Positions 41,461 to 41,598 of a stretch of DNA of 41,598 bases are shown one piece after another. The position numbers were made by a program, and so were the translations under genes. Every line of letters starts with the position of its first letter. The first letter of the stretch is position 1. The stretch comes from an uncultured Acetobacteraceae bacterium (GTDB lineage Bacteria > Pseudomonadota > Alphaproteobacteria > Acetobacterales > Acetobacteraceae), in NCBI GenBank assembly GCA_903918315.1, contig CAIXEA010000150.1, forward strand, positions 1-41,598. The letters are read 5' to 3'. The notes beneath the pieces are model-generated. The model did not search any database, was not told the origin of the DNA, and saw only the letters and a list, made by a program, of their open reading frames with translations.

Positions 41461-41598
41461 AGCATGTCCGACTTATATCCGTTCATATCCTGAGTGTCGG
41501 ATGTAGTTGGCGCATTCCTCTGGCGTGAAATGGTCGATGAGCTTTCCGATACGATGCCAAACCTCGGCGATGGAGCGCTCATCGGCTTTGCGGAGTAG
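41459..41598 (-). mobile_element. 3' end of an IS630-family insertion sequence
   Basis: The end of an element abuts the hemH stop. IS630 elements insert at TA, and the stop TAG at 41458-41460 could be target TA plus the first base of the element, GAGCATGTCCGACTT. The other end is outside the window, so neither the inverted repeat nor the target duplication can be checked. Confidence 0.55.
41473..41598 (-). CDS. IS630-family transposase, C-terminal end (partial)
   Basis: Reading leftward from the window edge, 41 residues run LLRKADERSIAEVWHRIGKL then IDHFTPEECANYIRHSGYER to a TAA at 41473. The pattern RxIGxLxxxFTPxECANYxRxxGY is the common C-terminus of IS630-type DDE transposases in alphaproteobacteria. 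The catalytic domain lies outside the window, so activity cannot be judged. The stop is 12 bases from the hemH stop, with the genes convergent. It is too short to carry any catalytic residue. Confidence 0.8.
   Translation of the reverse strand, partial: LLRKADERSIAEVWHRIGKLIDHFTPEECANYIRHSGYERI

Overview
The window is a chimera of two genomes. Positions 1 to about 4400 are eukaryotic nuclear DNA. They hold the 5' end of an unrecognised gene, a spliced gene for the ciliary protein CFAP52 (WDR16) with two GT-AG introns, and the 3' part of an intron-free cytosolic HSP70 ending in EEVD. Codon third positions there are almost all G or C. From about 4400 to the end the sequence is bacterial: Shine-Dalgarno sites, overlapping genes, operons and heat-shock order hrcA-grpE-dnaK. 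The two halves meet inside one open HSP70 frame, in the near-invariant [14 protein letters not shown] region. The simplest reading is a metagenome or co-culture assembly join through a conserved stretch, not a real fusion gene. The protein content (DUF6111, CCA enzyme, Nudix and DUF1285 beside MoxR, DUF58 and DUF4159; hemE-hemH) suggests a high-GC alphaproteobacterium, probably Acetobacteraceae or another Rhodospirillales; I cannot name a genus. The eukaryote is a ciliated, GC-rich, intron-bearing protist or alga that I cannot place further.

Layout of the bacterial part: 4.4-6.8 kb heat shock (dnaK 5' part, grpE, hrcA). 7.0-14.2 kb accessory metabolism and transport: thioesterase, MFS exporter, GSA-like aminotransferase, a DUF3574 gene remnant, cupin, SOUL haem-binding protein, SDR, a small unknown protein and an EamA permease. 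14.2-17.5 kb nitrite assimilation: nirB behind a strong sigma-54-type promoter and a structured leader, then an exported PRC-barrel protein and a clear terminator. 17.6-21.8 kb three overlapping genes: exported alpha/beta hydrolase, polytopic membrane protein with a spermidine-synthase-like domain, and a Tat-exported isoaspartate-methyltransferase homologue. 21.8-28.1 kb glycosyltransferase, CaiB-type CoA-transferase, DUF4337 protein, CPA1 antiporter, cupin, rhodanese and acyl-CoA dehydrogenase. 28.2-38.3 kb two divergent operons: cca, DUF6111, Nudix and DUF1285 leftward; MoxR, DUF58, DUF4159 and a vWA membrane protein, then a TMEM175-like channel, rightward. 38.3-41.6 kb a racemase-fold protein without its catalytic cysteines, hemE, hemH and the end of an IS630-type transposase.

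The best candidates for something new are the 17.6-21.8 kb operon, which puts two AdoMet-fold proteins at or beyond the inner membrane, the nirB leader, and the cysteine-less racemase homologue. The most consequential observation for any user of this contig is the HSP70 junction. I saw no rRNA, tRNA or CRISPR array, and no gene-free stretch longer than about 300 bases; the longest are 155-417 and 14223-14519.
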